From Gordonia mangrovi (GTDB lineage: Bacteria; Actinomycetota; Actinomycetes; Mycobacteriales; Mycobacteriaceae): DNA of 64,000 nucleotides. Under the pieces are notes generated by a model. That model was given only the letters and a program-made list of their open reading frames with translations. It was not told where the DNA came from and did no database searches. The stretch is from assembly GCF_024734075.1 (NCBI RefSeq), contig NZ_CP102850.1, forward strand, positions 992,001 through 1,056,000. Reading direction: 5' to 3'. Positions 55,667 through 64,000 of this stretch are shown piece after piece. Position 1 is the first letter of the stretch. Each line of letters begins with the position of its first letter. Both the position numbers and the translations under genes were made by a program.

Positions 55667-57951
55667 TGCAGCCCGGAACAGACAGAAGCGTTGCCAACCA
55701 CACACTGGTGATCGGCAGCGACAACGAAATCGCAAATCTCGACGGTATCGTCGACATCCTCCGCGAACGTGGCGTCGACGCCGTCCGGATCACAGATATC
55801 GCGGATGTCCCAGCGCCGAGCGCGGCGATGATCGCTATCTCCCCCTCCCTCGTCGCCGATCGAAGACTACTTACGATATTGCGCGGATGGGCTGACACAC
55901 GACTGATCCCAGTGCGTGTCGCGCCGATCGTCGATACCCGGCAAGTCCCACCGTTCCTCGCGGATTTGAACTGGATCCTGTGGGACTCCACCGACGTCGG
56001 CGCACGCAACGCGTCACTTCTCAACGCCCTGCAGTTCGATCTGGGTCGCTACCGCAACACCGAGGGGCTCGAGGCACAGGCCGCAGCCTGGGTAGCAGCC
56101 GACCGCGACCCCGACTACCTCGTCAGCGACCGCAAAGCGATCGCTCAAGCAGCCTCTGACAACGCGGCGGGTGAACCAAGCGCACAGCTTGTCGAGTACA
56201 TAGCGGCGTCCGCGCGTGCGACCCGGCGGGAATGGTGGAAGCGCAACGGCCGTTGGGCCTTTCGCGCTGTTGCTTTGATCGGAGTGATCGCGATAGCGCT
56301 CACCGGTTGGCGTGCGGTGCAGAACCTGCGATCAGCGAACACACTGGCAGGCACCCTACTCAACGTCGATGACAACCCCGACCGCGCCGACCTACAGGCA
56401 CTAAAGCTCGGCGGACTGATCGATCAGCAAGCGGCCAACGGCCGTGCAGTCCCCGACACGGCGCAGGGAGCGCTGCTCCAGGCGATGTCCCATCCCTGGG
56501 ACCTCGGCGTTCTCGGTTACACCAAGACCGCCGCCATCAACGCGTTCATTCTGGGTAATGATCCGACAGTAGCCATCTCTGCCGATGGCGAAGGAACACT
56601 CGCCGAATGGAGTCTCGACACCGGCGCGATGACCTCACGCCGACAGATCAGCCAGAGTCCCCTGTACTTGGCCGACGCGACACCCAATGGCCGTTTCGCG
56701 GCGACCTTCGCCGCCGACAACACAATTGGCGTCACCGAACTCTCCAGCGGCACCACCATAACCGCATCTTCCAGTAAACCCGCAGGCCTGCAGATATCCC
56801 AATCCGGGAACACTGTAGCCATCTACGACGACAGCGGCTCCATAACGGTACTGACGCGGTCGGCGAATGCAAACGGCCTGGCGCCGCGCAAGGTCGGAAC
56901 CTACGAAGAGGTCTTCGACATCCAGGGCGGTGCCGGAGAGGCGATTTGGGCGGTCGTGAAAGACAACGACGACTTGTTGGTGGTCAACGCGACGTCGAAC
57001 GCTGTGGTGCACCGATCCGCACTATCTGGTGGTGCTGACGTGCGAGATGCCGCGATCTCACCGTCCGGAGAACTCCTCGCCCTCGTCGGCGACGATGGGC
57101 AGCTCTGGACTGCACCCGTCGGAGGCAGCTTCGCACCCACCGGGCTCCCCGCGTCCCGCACAGTCAAATCCTTGGCCATAGACGACCGTGGGCGCGTACT
57201 CATTTCATCTCCAGCAGCTGGGCCGCAGGTGACAGACCTCACGGCCGGTACAACCGCGCGCATCTGCGCGGCAGTCAGTGTTGTCGAGGTCTTCTCGGTG
57301 AGTAGCGATGGAACCCGGGTCGCCTGCCTGTCTCGCGGTGTCGGGATCATCTCCGACCTCACCGAAGTCACCACCACACCAAAGCCGACCAACCTTCAGG
57401 TGACGACGTCACGATCAGCAGCTCTCGGGTCATCGTCGATCAGGCTGGGTGATGACGGGATGATTCACCTTGTCCACAAATCGATTACGGCGGCAATGAA
57501 CCCGACCTCGACATCCGTGGGCGCTCCGTGGGGCGCTTCATTGCCGTGGATACCGGGCACCATCTTCGGTGAGGGTACGCCCACAGTGGTCGCGATCAAT
57601 GCCGACGGTTCCACCGTCGCCGTCGGCACCAGCGCGGGTGTCGTCACCGAGATCGATCTTTACCCAGAGGGTTTGATCGCCATCGCGGGGCGATGGCGTC
57701 CCGCGAACCGCGCGGTCACCGCCATCGGGTGGCACGGAGACAACGAGCTATGGATGGAGACCGGTACTGATGTGTGGTGGCGCGCACCGTCTTGTGCTGG
57801 CTGTGGTGTGTCCACACAGCGACTCTTTCAACGGATTCGCGACCGGCAGTGGATGTGCTATCCGGCTGATACGCGCGACATTTTCACCGACCGCACTCGC
57901 TCGACGTTCGACCTTCACCCTTGCGCGGACCCAATCGAGGCCACCTCATGA
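55666..57951 (+). CDS. Degenerate TIR-like / transmembrane / beta-propeller protein
   Basis: 761 residues. The N-terminal ~110 residues have TIR-like alternation (HTLVIGSDNEIANLDGIVDI, AMIAISPSLVADRR, LIPVRVAPI) but no glutamate at the NADase position. The linker WVAADRDPDYLVSDRKAIAQ resembles that of TIR-WD40 proteins. One membrane helix (~200-216, AVALIGVIAIALTGWRAV) precedes ~520 residues of WD40-type blades (VAISADGEGTLAEWSLDTG and similar). The last 60 residues hold six cysteines. Probably a partner of the two true TIR proteins encoded next. ATGA overlap with the following gene. Confidence 0.78.
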   Translation: MQPGTDRSVANHTLVIGSDNEIANLDGIVDILRERGVDAVRITDIADVPAPSAAMIAISPSLVADRRLLTILRGWADTRLIPVRVAPIVDTRQVPPFLADLNWILWDSTDVGARNASLLNALQFDLGRYRNTEGLEAQAAAWVAADRDPDYLVSDRKAIAQAASDNAAGEPSAQLVEYIAASARATRREWWKRNGRWAFRAVALIGVIAIALTGWRAVQNLRSANTLAGTLLNVDDNPDRADLQALKLGGLIDQQAANGRAVPDTAQGALLQAMSHPWDLGVLGYTKTAAINAFILGNDPTVAISADGEGTLAEWSLDTGAMTSRRQISQSPLYLADATPNGRFAATFAADNTIGVTELSSGTTITASSSKPAGLQISQSGNTVAIYDDSGSITVLTRSANANGLAPRKVGTYEEVFDIQGGAGEAIWAVVKDNDDLLVVNATSNAVVHRSALSGGADVRDAAISPSGELLALVGDDGQLWTAPVGGSFAPTGLPASRTVKSLAIDDRGRVLISSPAAGPQVTDLTAGTTARICAAVSVVEVFSVSSDGTRVACLSRGVGIISDLTEVTTTPKPTNLQVTTSRSAALGSSSIRLGDDGMIHLVHKSITAAMNPTSTSVGAPWGASLPWIPGTIFGEGTPTVVAINADGSTVAVGTSAGVVTEIDLYPEGLIAIAGRWRPANRAVTAIGWHGDNELWMETGTDVWWRAPSCAGCGVSTQRLFQRIRDRQWMCYPADTRDIFTDRTRSTFDLHPCADPIEATS

Positions 57952-60098
57952 CTGGCCACATATTCATCTCTTACAGCCGGACCGACGGCGCCGGCCCGGC
58001 CCTTGCACTTGCTGACCGCCTCCGCGCGCGCGGAAGTGCCGTATGGATCGACCAGCGCAACATCCCGGTCACGGTGCCATGGATGGCCGAGATCACCACA
58101 GCGATCTGGGGGGCTGCCGCCTTCGTCGTGATCGACACACCTGCGTGGCGCTCGTCGGAGAACTGCCAAACCGAGACTCAGATCGCTCAGAGTTGCTCTG
58201 CCCCAGAATTCATGGTTCCACCAGGTAGTGATCTCGATAGGTTCACCGCGGAGTTGGTCACAATGATCCTGCATTTTCCGCCTGAGGAACGCACCCGCAG
58301 TGAGCTGTTCGAACGTGCAGATCGGTGGGCCCACCACGGTCGGCAGCAGCGAGTACTGGCTTCCGGCCGAACTCTCGCCAAGTATCGTGGGTTCACCCGC
58401 CGCCAAGCCACACGTATCCCCACCGAAGTATCGGCGTACCTCACTGCATCGGAGCGTCGCCAGCGACGCCGCAAAACGTGGCGACGTGCCGGATCTCTCG
58501 CTGCCGTCGTCCTCGTTCTGGGCGGGATTGCCGTGTTCAATGGGCTGCACGGTGCGCAACAGAATATCGACGACGCCACCCAGTCCTTCTCCGGAAAACA
58601 GAAGTACGAGGCGGCGTGGGAGACCAACCCCTATGTGCATCTTGATCTACTGTCACAATCTGATTCCTCTGGCACCATGGACCGAGCGCAGTTCAGTCGC
58701 GCGTTCGGCGTTCCACTGCCTGATGCGGTCACCGCCGAAGGCGCCGCCCCGCAGCTGCAGCGCAACCTCGACGAGTCACGGCACCCGGGCACAGCGCCGG
58801 CGTCTGGGATGGTGGCCCAACTCGACAACAGCCGACGCACGATCACTGTGGAACGCGACGGAAAGCCATACCGGACCATCACTCTGAGCACGTCGACTCC
58901 AGCTATGGCATGGAGCCCGGCACAAGAGTGGCTGTTGGTTGCCGACGGGCCCGACGTGGTGGCGCATGACGTGAACTACGGGAACGACACGCTTCGTCTT
59001 CGTGGCGGCAAAGGCAACCTCACCGCTTTGGCCGTAGACGATGATGGCGTGTCTGGGCTGACCGTCGGGGGTGAGATCATTCACTGGCCCACACCATTCG
59101 GGTCGCGGGTCGCCTCAAACCACAGCGTCTTCAGCGATGCCGTCGCGATCCCAGACACGGATCAGGCGCTTGTCCTGACAGACTCGGGAACGCTGGTCAC
59201 CATGAGCCTTCCTGACAGCTCGGTAGCGCGCACACAAACACTACCCGGTGCTGGCCCAGCCCTTTCCACCACGAACATTGCGCTGTCAGCTGACGGAAAT
59301 AACGCCGTCGTACCCTCGGTGGACATCACCAGCGGAGAGGCCACAGCCATACTCGTCTCACTGACCGACAGCGCCACACGAACCTTCGGCCTCCCGGGAT
59401 GTGTACCGTTTGATTCTGCATGGGCCAGCCCCGAAATCGTCTATGTAGCATGCGGCAATGCCGGCGCTGGGCTTCTCAACATCACCAACGGCGGCTTCAC
59501 ATTGACGCCGCTACCCTATTCGCTACGAGCCACAAGTGTCACCGGCACCGACTCACGGCTCTACGTGGGAACCAATATCGGGCTGGTCCTCCACATGGAC
59601 CCTGCGTCGATGAGCTTGGTCTCCGACAGCGGGACCGGCTGCCCTCAGGACATGGAATCACTCATCGTGTCGCATGACGGCAACTACGTTTATCACGGCG
59701 GCGACGCCGCCGGTAACGCCGGCTGTGGAGCACGCGGAAACTTCACTAATCCTGCTGAGCCTCGATGGGATCGACTAGTGTATCCGTGGCAGACGATCGA
59801 CCGCGCGGCGGCGACCGCATTGAGCGACGACGGAAAGTTCGTAGCTTTCGGGTTCGCCGACGGCACCATTCGCGTGTTCACCACCGACACGGGCGAGCCG
59901 ATTGTCATCGTCCGGCCGGCCACGGGCAGTGTCCGCGGACTGGCGTTCAACTCGTCAGGTTCCCAGATACTGGCGGTGACGAACGACGGTACCGCCCTAC
60001 AGATCGGGGTGGACGTGAAAGCCGCAGATCTCACCCATCAGAGACAGCGTGCGAACGAATTGCTCGCTCGGGCAGGAGAGTTAGGGCTGTACGGCTAA
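57948..60098 (+). CDS. TIR / transmembrane / beta-propeller protein
   Basis: 716 residues. TIR domain at 3-~115: GHIFISYSRTDGAGPALALA, GSAVWIDQRNIPVTVPWMAE, and WRSSENCQTETQIA, with Glu76 three residues after Cys73, the usual NADase spacing. The linker GRTLAKYRGFTRRQAT...PTEVSAYLTASE leads to one membrane helix (182-200). The remaining ~510 residues are propeller blades (GNLTALAVDDDGVSGLTVGG, AATALSDDGKFVAFGFADGT). By the inside-positive charge the TIR domain is cytoplasmic and the propeller outside; this is inference. It overlaps both neighbours by four and one bases. Confidence 0.82.
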   Translation: MTGHIFISYSRTDGAGPALALADRLRARGSAVWIDQRNIPVTVPWMAEITTAIWGAAAFVVIDTPAWRSSENCQTETQIAQSCSAPEFMVPPGSDLDRFTAELVTMILHFPPEERTRSELFERADRWAHHGRQQRVLASGRTLAKYRGFTRRQATRIPTEVSAYLTASERRQRRRKTWRRAGSLAAVVLVLGGIAVFNGLHGAQQNIDDATQSFSGKQKYEAAWETNPYVHLDLLSQSDSSGTMDRAQFSRAFGVPLPDAVTAEGAAPQLQRNLDESRHPGTAPASGMVAQLDNSRRTITVERDGKPYRTITLSTSTPAMAWSPAQEWLLVADGPDVVAHDVNYGNDTLRLRGGKGNLTALAVDDDGVSGLTVGGEIIHWPTPFGSRVASNHSVFSDAVAIPDTDQALVLTDSGTLVTMSLPDSSVARTQTLPGAGPALSTTNIALSADGNNAVVPSVDITSGEATAILVSLTDSATRTFGLPGCVPFDSAWASPEIVYVACGNAGAGLLNITNGGFTLTPLPYSLRATSVTGTDSRLYVGTNIGLVLHMDPASMSLVSDSGTGCPQDMESLIVSHDGNYVYHGGDAAGNAGCGARGNFTNPAEPRWDRLVYPWQTIDRAAATALSDDGKFVAFGFADGTIRVFTTDTGEPIVIVRPATGSVRGLAFNSSGSQILAVTNDGTALQIGVDVKAADLTHQRQRANELLARAGELGLYG

Positions 60099-62602
60099 TG
60101 AGCGTCGAGGAAGCAAGCTCAGTAGAACCGCAGGCCGCTAGCGTCCCGAAATACGATGCCTTCGTTTCGTACCGACGCAACCCTGATATCGAAATTGCCA
60201 AAGAGATACAGAGGGGTCTGCAGAAATGGGGCAAGCTGCGGCGGCGTGACCCCGAAGCACAGGTCTTTCGCGACGACACCGACCTGGTGACCGGCGAGGA
60301 ATTGCCGCAGGCGATTATCGGCGCACTCCACTCGTCGCGGTTCCTGATCCTGCTCGCGAGTCCGGAATCCGCGGTATCGGCAAGTGTGGATTCAGAACTC
60401 GAAAAGTGGTTCACCCGCGGAGGCGTGGGCTCGGTTCTGGTGGTCCTGACGGGCGGTTCGTTGTCATGGGACGACGACCACCAGGTGACGCCCGACTCCA
60501 CCGCGATCAACCCCAGGTTCCACCACCTGTTCCGGGGAAGTCCGCTCTGTATCGATGGCCGGTGGATGCGCGGCGTCGACAGTTCAAAGCTCGCGTCCGA
60601 GCCGCAGTTCAAGTCGGCAGTGCTCAGCCGGCTGATCGCACCGATCCGCGGTGTGAGCCAGCGAGAAGCCGACCTCGCTGACCTCGCGTCACGACGACGC
60701 ACGCGATGGGTGTATGGCGCAGTGATCAGCGTCCTTTCGCTCCTCCTGGTCGTCGCGCTCGTCCTCGGCGTTCTGCAGGCTCGCGAAAGGATCAGGGCAG
60801 AGCAGAATCTCAACTCCGCGCTGTCACGATCCCTGGTCGCCCAAGCACGCGCACTCGGTGATCGCGACCCCGACCTGGCCGGACAACTCCTCGCGACCGC
60901 ATCGCGCTACGATTACAGCGACCTCGTCAAAGCCGGGCTGCTCGAGAGCGCCCGACTTCCCACCGTGTTGCCGATTTCAGGTTTGCCCCGCGACGCACAG
61001 TTCAACGCAGACGGTTCGATGGTCGCCGTCGCCTCAGACGCGGGAACTGCCATCTACGATGTCGCTTTGGCCCGGCAGATCGGCATGGTGCCAAGCGTGT
61101 CCGGACCAACCCTGTCTGTGGCCATCAGTCCGGACGGCGAACTCGTAGCCACTGGCGGTCGTAATGGACATGTCCAGCTGATCCACCTTTCGCGCGATCA
61201 CACTGTGGTCGACACGGTCGAGTCCCGACTCATCATTCCGCCAAACGGTTCATCGCTGAACAGCGACGCAATGATTGGTCAGATCTTCTTTGATCCCTCG
61301 GGCGCACGATTGGCTGCCAAGCATGACAACGGTCTCGCGGTTGCTGAACTGGCGGATACACTGCACGAGGCAAACCTCACAGCCCTCCGCAGTAACGGGT
61401 TGGGCACGTTCACCTTCAGCCGAAGCGGCCGCGTAGCAGTCGCCCGCGAGAGCACCACCACTGTTGCTGTCCTGACATGGTCTGGCGAGGGGCTTGCCCT
61501 CAGAGGGAGAATTCCCGCCGAGGACAGGGCCATAACCGTCAGCGACAGCGGCAAGAAGCTGCTGCTCACAACAGACAACACCGGAACCATTTGGGACATA
61601 TCATCGCCCGAGCATCCACTCAAACAAGGTAGCTTTGTAGCGTCTGGGATCAGCGCGTCTTTCTCGCCCAATGACCGCACCTTGTTGGTCTCCCACTCCA
61701 GATTGGGGAGCAGTCAATTGTGGGACATCACCGATCCAACTCATCCCATCGGCGGCGATGCACTACCCGGGCGGGTGACGGGGGTATCGGAAAGTTCCTT
61801 CAATCCATCCGGGACTGCGGTGGCGACCTTCTCGGGTGGTTTCAGGCCATCCGGCGTAGACAATGCACCCGCCGGCAACGAGGTCGAGCGCAACGAGTAC
61901 AGCGCGGTCCGTATCTGGCCAATCAGGGGCGCTCAGCGTGCTGGATTGTCCGGTGGGACTACGGTTCCAGGCAGGCAACCCCAAATCTCCGATGATGGCA
62001 AGCGACTCCTGACGGGTACCACCCCGCCGAAACTTACAGACCTGGGATCTGGCCAACAGATTTCACTCACACCGGCCGCCGCAAGTGAGGCCATATTTCT
62101 CGGGCCATCTGGAGATTTTATCCTCACAAAGTCGGGAACGGGCGTCCTCGATCCGCATTCCAACTCGGTACGGGCTGCTACGGAAAACAGTGAGTGGCCA
62201 GTAGACAGCTCAGCACGAGTAGATCCCATCCCCGGGTCGAAAGATGTACTCGTGAGCTCGGAAGCACGTGCGGTGCGCTGGACCTACTCCGACACCGGCG
62301 CACCTTTTCGCGATCCGCACACCGTGGTATCGAAAGACATTGATTGCGCTAGTTTCTCACCATCGGGGAAGCGGTTGGCCATATGCACGGACGAAGGTGT
62401 CGAGATCATGGCTGCCGATGGAAAGCGCACCTATGGTGCGATCCCCACCTTGTCGCCCATACTCGCGTTCGTCGACGACACCACGTTCGTGGTAGGAGAT
62501 GAGAATTCAGGTTCACTCACCGGCTATCACTCACCGGCTACCGAATCTCCGACGCGGCGGTCCGGAAAACATGGACTCGATCCCGTCACCTATCAGGACT
62601 AA
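60098..62602 (+). CDS. TIR / transmembrane / beta-propeller protein, split by a 14-bp duplication
   Basis: 834 residues as read. TIR at 18-~150: KYDAFVSYRRNPDIEIAKEI, QVFRDDTDLVTGEELPQAII, FLILLASPESAVSASVDSEL with Glu100 at the NADase position. Membrane helix at 205-226, then WD40 blades (FNADGSMVAVASDAGTAIYD, LSVAISPDGELVATGGRNGH). At 62513-62540 a 14-base unit is repeated in tandem, shifting the frame; the last ~20 residues here are out of frame, and the true C-terminus continues in another frame to 62925. With one unit the product would be 937 residues. The loss removes about one blade and the tail. It is the third coupled gene in the operon. Confidence 0.8.
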   Translation: MSVEEASSVEPQAASVPKYDAFVSYRRNPDIEIAKEIQRGLQKWGKLRRRDPEAQVFRDDTDLVTGEELPQAIIGALHSSRFLILLASPESAVSASVDSELEKWFTRGGVGSVLVVLTGGSLSWDDDHQVTPDSTAINPRFHHLFRGSPLCIDGRWMRGVDSSKLASEPQFKSAVLSRLIAPIRGVSQREADLADLASRRRTRWVYGAVISVLSLLLVVALVLGVLQARERIRAEQNLNSALSRSLVAQARALGDRDPDLAGQLLATASRYDYSDLVKAGLLESARLPTVLPISGLPRDAQFNADGSMVAVASDAGTAIYDVALARQIGMVPSVSGPTLSVAISPDGELVATGGRNGHVQLIHLSRDHTVVDTVESRLIIPPNGSSLNSDAMIGQIFFDPSGARLAAKHDNGLAVAELADTLHEANLTALRSNGLGTFTFSRSGRVAVARESTTTVAVLTWSGEGLALRGRIPAEDRAITVSDSGKKLLLTTDNTGTIWDISSPEHPLKQGSFVASGISASFSPNDRTLLVSHSRLGSSQLWDITDPTHPIGGDALPGRVTGVSESSFNPSGTAVATFSGGFRPSGVDNAPAGNEVERNEYSAVRIWPIRGAQRAGLSGGTTVPGRQPQISDDGKRLLTGTTPPKLTDLGSGQQISLTPAAASEAIFLGPSGDFILTKSGTGVLDPHSNSVRAATENSEWPVDSSARVDPIPGSKDVLVSSEARAVRWTYSDTGAPFRDPHTVVSKDIDCASFSPSGKRLAICTDEGVEIMAADGKRTYGAIPTLSPILAFVDDTTFVVGDENSGSLTGYHSPATESPTRRSGKHGLDPVTYQD
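62513..62540 (+). repeat. 14-bp perfect tandem duplication causing a frameshift
   Basis: TCACTCACCGGCTA occurs twice in a row (62513-62526, 62527-62540). 14 is not a multiple of three; removing one unit joins NSGSLTGYRISDAAVRKTW, then LSGLTEIQTSSSLLGTMDEN, into one propeller frame. Confidence 0.92.
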
Positions 62603-62925
62603 CCGAAATACAGACGAGCTCGAGTCTTCTCGGCACAATGGACGAAAACGGCATCCTGACCCTGTGGACTTTACCCACGATGGTAGGGCCCACCGAGATC
62701 ATGGCGATCGACACCACCCTGTCGAATCTGGGTCAGAGCTTCGACATCTCACCCTCGGGCGACTACCTTGCGATCTCCGACCGCGTCGATCAGACCTCGT
62801 ATGTCATTCCACTCGATCCGGATCGGGTGCTCAATCAGATCTGTACGCGGACCCGACCGATCACGCAGTCCGAGTGGGACGAGTATCTTCCCGGCGAAGA
62901 AATGAGTGCACCATGCAGTCGTTGA
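62541..62925 (+). pseudogene. Displaced C-terminus of the TIR-propeller protein
   Basis: In the frame reached after one 14-base unit is removed, the sequence reads ISDAAVRKTW, LLGTMDENGILTLWTLPTMV, GQSFDISPSGDYLAISDR and YLPGEEMSAPCSR: a final propeller blade and tail. An ATG at 62638 would allow a 95-residue product, but it has no ribosome site. Its end overlaps the start of the lipoprotein gene by 13 bases, as expected for the original coupled gene end. Confidence 0.8.
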
Positions 62926-63599
62926 TCCGCGCTCCGCGTCTGCTGCTCGCAGCAGTGCTCGCCGGGCTGTTCGCCGTCTGTGCCTGCGGCTCCGCAGACC
63001 GGGCCGACCCCATCACCCCCACCGCCGAGACCGACCTGCCCGAAGTCTCCGAGGTGTCCACGACAGCCGCAGTAGATTCAGCCGCGTCGACTGCGGCCGT
63101 GGACTTTCCAACACCGAAAGATGTAAAGGGCTGGTCCAGTGTTCCGATCACCGCAGCCTTTTGCGGTGTACCTGGAAGCGTTCAATTGTCGGATTTCGAA
63201 GCGACAACACAGTCCTCTTCCTGGGGGAAGGTTCATGTTTTCATGTTCGCCGAAGCTACCGATCTCACCGCCCCTGGAAGATCAACCCTCCTCGGACACC
63301 GGGCGAGTTGCGACAACGGCGGCGGCACGGCAGCTGGCAATATCGCAACGAGCTACCTACTCTTCGCCAAAGAAGGCGACAACTCCCGCGTGTTCGCCGA
63401 GTTGCCCGCCCAGCAACCGAAGCAAGGCGAACACCCCACGATCGTCACGGACATCGCCCGTGCGGGCGACACTCTGACGGTCAAGGAGCAGTGGTATCGC
63501 AGCGCGGACCCGAATTGCTGCGCGTCGGGTACCTCAGAGTCCACATGGCAGATCGACGGCGACACAGTGCGATTGGTGAGTGCGCGGGTGCTGAGTTGA
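62913..63599 (+). CDS. Secreted lipoprotein of the TIR operon
   Basis: 228 residues. LLLAAVLAGLFAVCAC is a signal peptide with a VCA-Cys lipobox, so it is probably anchored to the outer membrane face. A low-complexity Thr/Ala/Ser linker (VSTTAAVDSAASTAAVD) leads to a ~150-residue beta-rich domain with cysteines at FCGVPG, ASCDNGGG and DPNCCASG. It overlaps the TIR-propeller gene end. Outside the membrane it could contact the propellers. Domain not recognised. Confidence 0.75.
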   Translation: MQSLIRAPRLLLAAVLAGLFAVCACGSADRADPITPTAETDLPEVSEVSTTAAVDSAASTAAVDFPTPKDVKGWSSVPITAAFCGVPGSVQLSDFEATTQSSSWGKVHVFMFAEATDLTAPGRSTLLGHRASCDNGGGTAAGNIATSYLLFAKEGDNSRVFAELPAQQPKQGEHPTIVTDIARAGDTLTVKEQWYRSADPNCCASGTSESTWQIDGDTVRLVSARVLS

Positions 63600-63637
63600 C
63601 TCCGGCCCTGCGGGATAGGCCACCACGGAGGTCAGCC

Positions 63638-64000
63638 TCAGGCGAATCGTCGGGCGAGCCCATACACCACGAGAGAAGCGACCTCGCCTGGGCGATGCGT
63701 CGCGTGCAGGCACCGCCTGTCGGCGTCACCGAGCCCGTCGGATGCTACTGACCAGTCGGCGGTCTTCGCCTCGTCTGCACATTCGGCCAGGGATTGCTGA
63801 ACCAGAGACCCTGCGATTCCGTGGGGCAGGTCGCCGGGCAGCCAATCGAAAGTGTCGGGACTGAGTCGCGCGCCGACCGCGGTCGCAGCACCACCGAAAC
63901 CTCCGGCGATGTAGACCGGCTGTCCCGACCCGACGGAGAATGCCACTTCCTCCAGGACACCGGGTTTCGCTCCGTCGCGGAGCCGTCCACCCAGCACAAC
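63638..64000 (-). CDS. SLOG-like protein, C-terminal part (cut by right edge)
   Basis: About 120 residues of a gene whose start lies beyond the window. LGGRLRDGAKPGVLEEVAFS followed by VYIAGGFGGAATAVGA follows the pattern of SLOG-fold domains (IGGRLxGxxGxxPGVxEEA...YxAGGFGG) that bind or make nucleotide-derived ligands, often next to TIR domains in conflict systems. The end is ESV-free and variable (EVASLVVYGLARRFA). Convergent with the lipoprotein gene 38 bases away. Confidence 0.6.
   Translation of the reverse strand, partial: VVLGGRLRDGAKPGVLEEVAFSVGSGQPVYIAGGFGGAATAVGARLSPDTFDWLPGDLPHGIAGSLVQQSLAECADEAKTADWSVASDGLGDADRRCLHATHRPGEVASLVVYGLARRFA

Overview
The window looks like chromosome from a high-GC actinomycete of the Mycobacteriales (Gordonia/Williamsia/Rhodococcus-like). 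The signs are strong GC bias, GTG/TTG starts, MalT/LAL-type LuxR regulators, a class III cyclase fused to a P-loop ATPase, IS1380, IS21 and ISL3 (IS31831-like) elements, and dTDP-rhamnose genes. The genus is an inference. No tRNA, rRNA or CRISPR array was seen.

Left part (1-18.2 kb, nearly all on the minus strand): the first ~1,140 codons of a non-ribosomal peptide synthetase that runs off the left edge, and downstream-reading genes of a complete Wzx/Wzy-type exopolysaccharide cluster. From its promoter end (18.2 kb) this runs: polyprenyl-phosphate sugar transferase, UDP-sugar dehydrogenase, a beta-helix lipoprotein, flippase, two GT4 enzymes, a GT2 enzyme, polymerase, another GT4 enzyme and a Wzc-like chain-length regulator/tyrosine kinase. 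Many genes overlap by 1-8 bases, and the cluster is visibly more AT-rich than its surroundings.

18.2-25.4 kb is a scarred region. A GH26-like lipoprotein gene has a truncated, frameshifted duplicate 3.3 kb away. Between the copies lie a 3'-truncated rmlB, an intact rmlA and a frameshifted rmlC. IS21 and toxin-antitoxin remnants follow. 25.4-41.1 kb is more ordinary accessory chromosome: two giant ATPase regulators, toxin-antitoxin loci (one intact, one broken), hydrolases, an HD-GYP/LuxR protein, a beta-repeat protein, a GT39-like membrane protein and a LysR fragment.

42.0-46.5 kb is a three-level nested mobile element. A 2,158-nt group II intron sits inside an ISL3 transposase gene, and that ISL3 element sits inside the remains of an IS1380 transposase. 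The intron boundaries can be read to the base because joining the exons rebuilds the transposase C-terminus.

46.7-64 kb is the most interesting part. First comes an operon with a vWA protein, a PP2C phosphatase, two membrane proteins (one DUF4407-like), an unknown protein and a Ser/Thr kinase-like protein, flanked by two tiny zinc ribbons. This matches the TerY-P type vWA-phosphatase-kinase triad. Next to it is a TIR-signalling block: a macro-like/TIR fusion on the minus strand, then a plus-strand operon of three TIR (or TIR-like)-transmembrane-propeller proteins, a lipoprotein, and the end of a SLOG-like gene. I infer a membrane-anchored phospho-signalling and TIR conflict (defence) island. 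One TIR-propeller gene is split by a 14-bp tandem duplication.
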